From NCBI RefSeq assembly GCF_024166365.1, contig NC_064842.1:20679001-20743000 (forward strand): a stretch of 64,000 bases of DNA. Reading direction: 5' to 3'. The notes below the pieces were generated by a model, which saw only the letters and a list, made by a program, of their open reading frames with translations, was not told the origin of the DNA and did not search any database. Of this stretch, positions 60,500-64,000 are shown in pieces. Origin of the DNA: Elephas maximus indicus. Lineage: Eukaryota > Chordata > Mammalia > Proboscidea > Elephantidae. The position numbers and the translations under genes were made by a program. How positions within the stretch are numbered: the stretch's first letter is position 1; each line of letters opens with the position of its first letter.

Positions 60500-60725
60500 A
60501 CAGCAAAAGCCTGGGCTGTGGAATCAGCCTTAGGTTCCATTTGCAGGTTCCCTACTTGCTAGCTGTATACACTTGTTTGAGGCTTGGCTTAAAAAAAAAA
60601 AAAAAAAGGCTTACCTATCTGTAAAACAGACATGATAATATCAACCTTGCAGGCTTGTTCAAGGGGAAAGAGTTAATGTCCATCATAAATGTAACACGGG
60701 GCCTGGCACTCTGCAAGCACTCAAA
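60500..60725 (+). repeat. MIR, split by an A run
   Basis: ttccctacttgctagctgta, then an A run, then cttacctatctgtaaaacag and gataatatcaaccttgcagg. Confidence 0.6.
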
Positions 60726-61004
60726 ATGTCAGCTCAATCATCAGCTAGCTTAGGACAAGATTCCTTCTGCATCCTGTTGGTGATGACTCCTTACTTGGGA
60801 ACACCGCTTTCCTCAGCCAATTCAAATCCTATGCATCCTTCAAGGACGTTCAAGGCCCACCTCTTCCCCAAAGCTTCCCTGGACCTGCAGTCCTTCCCCT
60901 TCCCCTCCCCCTCCTGCCCTTCCGCTGCATAGCCTGCTTGATGCAGTTCAGAACTCAGCCCAGCTTGCTGGCTCATGGCCATGACCTCTCCTCCCTTCCT
61001 GACT

Positions 61005-61215
61005 TTGCTGTTGTTGTTAGTTGCCCTTGCTGCTGAGTTGGCTCCAACTCAAGGTGACCCCATGAGTCTATTGTTGTGGCCACTGTGTACTTTGAGCTCC
61101 TTCCAACTTAGGGGGCTCATCTTCCAGCACTATATCAAACAATATTCTGTTGTGATCCAGAGTGTTTTCATCAGCTGATTTTTGGAAGTAGATCGCTAGG
61201 CCTTTCTTCCTGGTC
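61005..61215 (-). repeat. RTE/AfroSINE-related element
   Basis: Opens gctgttgttgttagttgccc with the tail core gagttggctccaactcaagg, then diverges (ttggaagtagatcgctaggc). Confidence 0.65.
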
Positions 61216-61605
61216 TAAGTCTGGAAGCTCTGCCAAAATCTGTCCAACGTGGGTGACACTGCCGGTATTTGAAATACCAGCAGCATAGCTCCCAGAATCA
61301 CAGCAACATGCAAGCCACGCCAGTACAGCAAACTGACAGACAGGTGGTGGTCCCTGATGTCAGCTCCCTTTAAAGGACAGGACCCTGACTCACACTTGTC
61401 TGGTGTCCCCCACTGTGCCCAGTACAGTCTCAAGATCTCTCCCAGTTTATTAGCAGAGCAGTGTGATCATGGGAACATCAGCCTATTCTAAAAATGGAGC
61501 TCTGGAAAAAAGACTGCAAAAAGGACCCATCTCCAGACCCCAGTGTGTCCTCCAGTGGGTGACCCCACACTGAGGACCACCCCTGCCACCAGGCTCATAC
61601 AGTAC

Positions 61606-61732
61606 CTGGGATCTCAGGTGTGCCACCTCCTCCGATAGGCTCTGTCTCTCCAGGAGGAGCTCGGTCTGCTTGTTGAGGAGCTGCACAGTCTGCTGCGCGG
61701 TGGCCTGCCTGTGCTTGTCCAGCTGCCTTAGC
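61606..61732 (-). CDS. SDCCAG8: SDCCAG8 penultimate coding exon (coiled coil)
   Basis: The 127-bp minus-strand exon has acceptor ttctccAG and donor CAG|gtactg. After one base finishing the previous codon it encodes 42 residues starting LRQLDKHRQATAQQ, continuing through LLNKQTELLLERQSLSEEV and ending AHLRSQ. Leucines and charged residues sit at heptad spacing, as expected for the C-terminal coiled coil of SDCCAG8, which is a scaffold at the centrosome and ciliary base (loss causes nephronophthisis/Bardet-Biedl-type ciliopathy in humans). In human numbering it would be about residues 663-704 of 713. It ends between codons and splices across 11.9 kb to 49698. Upstream exons are beyond the right edge of the window. 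Confidence 0.93.
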
Positions 61733-61875
61733 CTGGAGAAAAATCCACCACAGAATGAAAGAAAGGTCCTGAGACATGGGGTTCACAGACATCAGAGGTT
61801 GGAGAGGACACTGGCCCTTTAAACACCTTTGACTGCTACCTGTATCAGCACTATGATTCCAAAATGTAATCAGCT

Positions 61876-61912
61876 GGAAGCCCTGATGGTGCAAAGTTTG
61901 AGCTAGCAGTGG
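61876..61912 (+). repeat. AfroSINE head fragment
   Basis: ggaagccctgatggtgcaaa only. Very short. Confidence 0.4.
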
Positions 61913-63328
61913 GCCCTTGGTACATATTTGTTAAGTTTACTGGACTGGTCTCAAATGTGGAAGGGAACTGGGAACATTCTCAATGAGTGGTCAACTAGAA
62001 AATGCAGAGATGAGTTGGGTAAGTAGAGGAAAAGCTGAAACCTTAAGCTCACAAGCAGAGGTCAGAGATGAGGTCCTACATGCCTCCAGTGGCCAGGTGG
62101 AAACGCTCTCACTAGCTGAGCAGACAGCCCGCCCTGGCTGGGGAAGTGGGCGAAGGACAATGGAAACACTAAAGTAAGGGCTTTCCATTATTAATCACTC
62201 AGTCAATCATGAGCTGCGGCATCACTGACCAGATGTCTTTAAAGATCCTAAATTTGTCGTTCTGCTGATGGGCTCTCCTCTCCAGACTTGTTAATTCACT
62301 CAAACTATTATCGTCATTTGTCCACAAACGGCTTCCGACGGCCAGTAGCACACACACACACGTGGAATGTAGGCTTTGGATTATATTTAGAGTGGAACAA
62401 CTACCCAGACCATTCTGGAAAAGCAGTTAGATGTCGTATGCCCTTCCTCACAGCCATCCCTGATTAAAAGCACCAACAGGGAAATTAGCCTGTGTTTTCA
62501 CAAGAAAGGGGGATAAAAAGCTCAGGGTGCCTTTCAAACTCCAGTCAGACGCCCAGCACAGTCAGGGACGTTGCAGACCCTGTCCACAGACACTGGCCTC
62601 AGGCTGCCCTCAGGTTCTCCTGCAGCTGCGTTTGCTGGGCTCTGAGCACAACTAGGCCTTTACGAGGCCACAGATTTGTCCTTAGGGTGGGGGCAAGTAG
62701 ACTTATAGCATCTGGGGACAGGTACAACTGCATTCTGGGACACTTAGCAGTGTTCTAGTGCTTTACTCACACTCTCCTCAGACACTGCTGCCAAGTGTTA
62801 CCCTCTACCCCGCCCGCCCCCACCTGCCCTTCTCAACCTGGATCATTTCTCCTGAGTCTTTGTTCCAGCTGCCACAGCAGGCAGCCTTTCCTGCTGCTCC
62901 AGCCCTCAGCCCTGGCCCCTCCTCTGAACACTGTGGCTCCCTGTTTTCAATCACTCTCAGCATTCTGCTACTCTCAGTTATTTGCAAAGGTGAGGGGGTG
63001 GTGGCACAGGAGAAACCTGCAGCTGTCCACAGAGCCTTGGCACCTTGGGCATGCTCAAACCGCCTGACCGCCTCCCACGATTCCACGGGCCCACTTGCAT
63101 CCTGCTTCCTGCTTGACTGCAGAAGAGCTGCGGGGACTAAGGGCACGGGTTGTTTCTCTTTTCCTATGTCTGTAGCTGTTCAGGGCCGAGTTCCCTCAGC
63201 CCCAGGTTGGCTGCAGTCCTGCCCAGCTTTCCAGTTCCCTGGCTCAGATGGAGCTAAACAGAACAGCTAAGGTCTTCTGTCCAGTTATGAGTGGTCCCTG
63301 TTTCTGTATTGTATAAATGATAACACTC

Positions 63329-63359
63329 TCCCCACCCCACCCCACCCCACCCCGCCCCA
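63329..63359. repeat. (CCCCA)n run
   Basis: Five or six near-perfect CCCCA units ending in CCCCGCCCC. The minus strand, which is the SDCCAG8 sense strand, reads repeated GGGGT. Confidence 0.88.
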
Positions 63360-64000
63360 TTGTCCTACCTCTGTCTCGGAAAAGGAAGAAGTAAGTCTCT
63401 TTCTGGTGATGTCACAGGCACCGCCACTTTGGGAAGCACAATCTGTCCCCCACGTGGTCATGCCTGTGACATGAGACCATCTTTTCCTGAGACCACGGTC
63501 TCCAGACCCCCCACTGTGGCAGACCAAACAGTACCTTCTCCTATCCCAGCTCCTGCGTCACCACCGTGCTGAGTGGGGAGACCCTGGGAGAGAAGCCCTG
63601 GCCAGCAGCCTGGTGGGTGCAGGTACCAGCACCCAAGAGCCTGCGTGGGCAGGCTGGCCCACTGACACATGCACATAGCCTCTGTTTATCTGAGCACCCA
63701 CTCAGATAAATGCATCTGAAGACGCAGAGATGATAACTGCCTTCTTCTGGAGAAGCAGACTGAGCTACCATTTGAATATTTAAATCAGACAGGTGACAAC
63801 AATTCCATTAGCAGTTGATCTCTCTAGACCCTCAGGTGGCTTTTCCCGTCAACCAAAAGGAGGTGGGGCGGGGAAGACCCACAGGTGTAACAGCTACTGA
63901 GGACACAGCCCATTGGCTTCCCACTTGCTCGAAAGGAGTGCAACAGAAACACGTAATAGACAAATGCCACCATTAAGGCTCAATGAATGGCAAGAAGGGC

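Larger units (their letters stand above)
49699..61605 (-). other. SDCCAG8: SDCCAG8 last intron, 11.9 kb
   Basis: The intron spans minus-strand donor CAG|gtactg to acceptor ttccAG. It contains one AfroSINE each at 50.9 and 54.0 kb, a 15-copy minisatellite, a solo MaLR LTR, MIR/L2 scraps and an RTE/SINE at 61.0 kb. Unique or unrecognised stretches are 49740-50885, 51740-52550, 53125-53985, 54280-59650, 59780-60500 and 61216-61605. No gene is supported in them. Segment 55860-56660 is AT-rich and SINE-free and could be a conserved noncoding element. Confidence 0.8.
61733..64000 (-). other. SDCCAG8: SDCCAG8 intron running off the right edge
   Basis: The sequence upstream of the penultimate exon is unique and partly GC-rich. 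It contains a SINE-head fragment near 61.88 kb and a (CCCCA)n run at 63.33 kb. No further SDCCAG8 exon was recognised on the minus strand before the window ends. Confidence 0.7.

Noticed and set aside
62758..63270. 170-codon plus-strand frame
   Set aside because: Intronic, Ser/Pro/Leu-rich, with an overlapping open frame on the other strand; no evidence of coding.

Overview
The window is nuclear DNA of a placental mammal, almost certainly an afrotherian and probably an elephant. The evidence is intron-rich gene structure with GT-AG splice sites, exons encoding AKT3 and SDCCAG8, and dozens of copies of the tRNA-derived AfroSINE, plus RTE retrotransposon fragments that share the same 3' tail. 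L1, L2, MIR and MaLR remains are also present. The assignment to elephant rests on memory of AfroSINE-type repeats; another afrotherian is possible.

Bases 1-44223 hold the 3' half of AKT3 (RAC-gamma serine/threonine kinase) on the + strand. Four coding exons (262-476, 8186-8273, 34788-34890, 44138-44223) give residues 317-479 in human numbering: the end of the kinase domain, the AGC-kinase tail with the turn motif, and the hydrophobic motif. All splice phases join without a break. The introns (7.7, 26.5 and 9.2 kb) are mostly interspersed repeats. They include a 4.4-kb sense L1 carrying a nested 1-kb poly(A) insertion, a 3.6-kb antisense L1/HAL1-like element, several RTE copies and many AfroSINEs, some with perfect target-site duplications.

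From 44224 to about 49 kb the DNA is nearly free of repeats and looks like a long AKT3 3'UTR. It contains several poly(A) signals, Pumilio-type sites, a miR-29-type site and three related hairpins.

At 49668-49698 two genes meet tail to tail. The alternative last exon of AKT3 (+) begins there. On the opposite strand the same bases encode the whole last coding exon of SDCCAG8 (-), a centrosome/cilium coiled-coil protein. SDCCAG8 then has an 11.9-kb intron (49699-61605) and its penultimate coding exon at 61606-61732; the window ends inside the next intron. In the shared segment SDCCAG8 is intact, while the alternative AKT3 frame meets a TGA after five residues. This base is a silent third-codon position in SDCCAG8.

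The 50-64 kb part also holds a 15-copy minisatellite, a solo MaLR-type LTR and some AfroSINE/RTE/MIR copies; the rest is unique, sometimes GC-rich intron. No prokaryotic, CRISPR, rRNA or functional tRNA features were seen. The other open reading frames of 60-270 codons lie in repeats, minisatellite or unstructured intron and are not called as genes.
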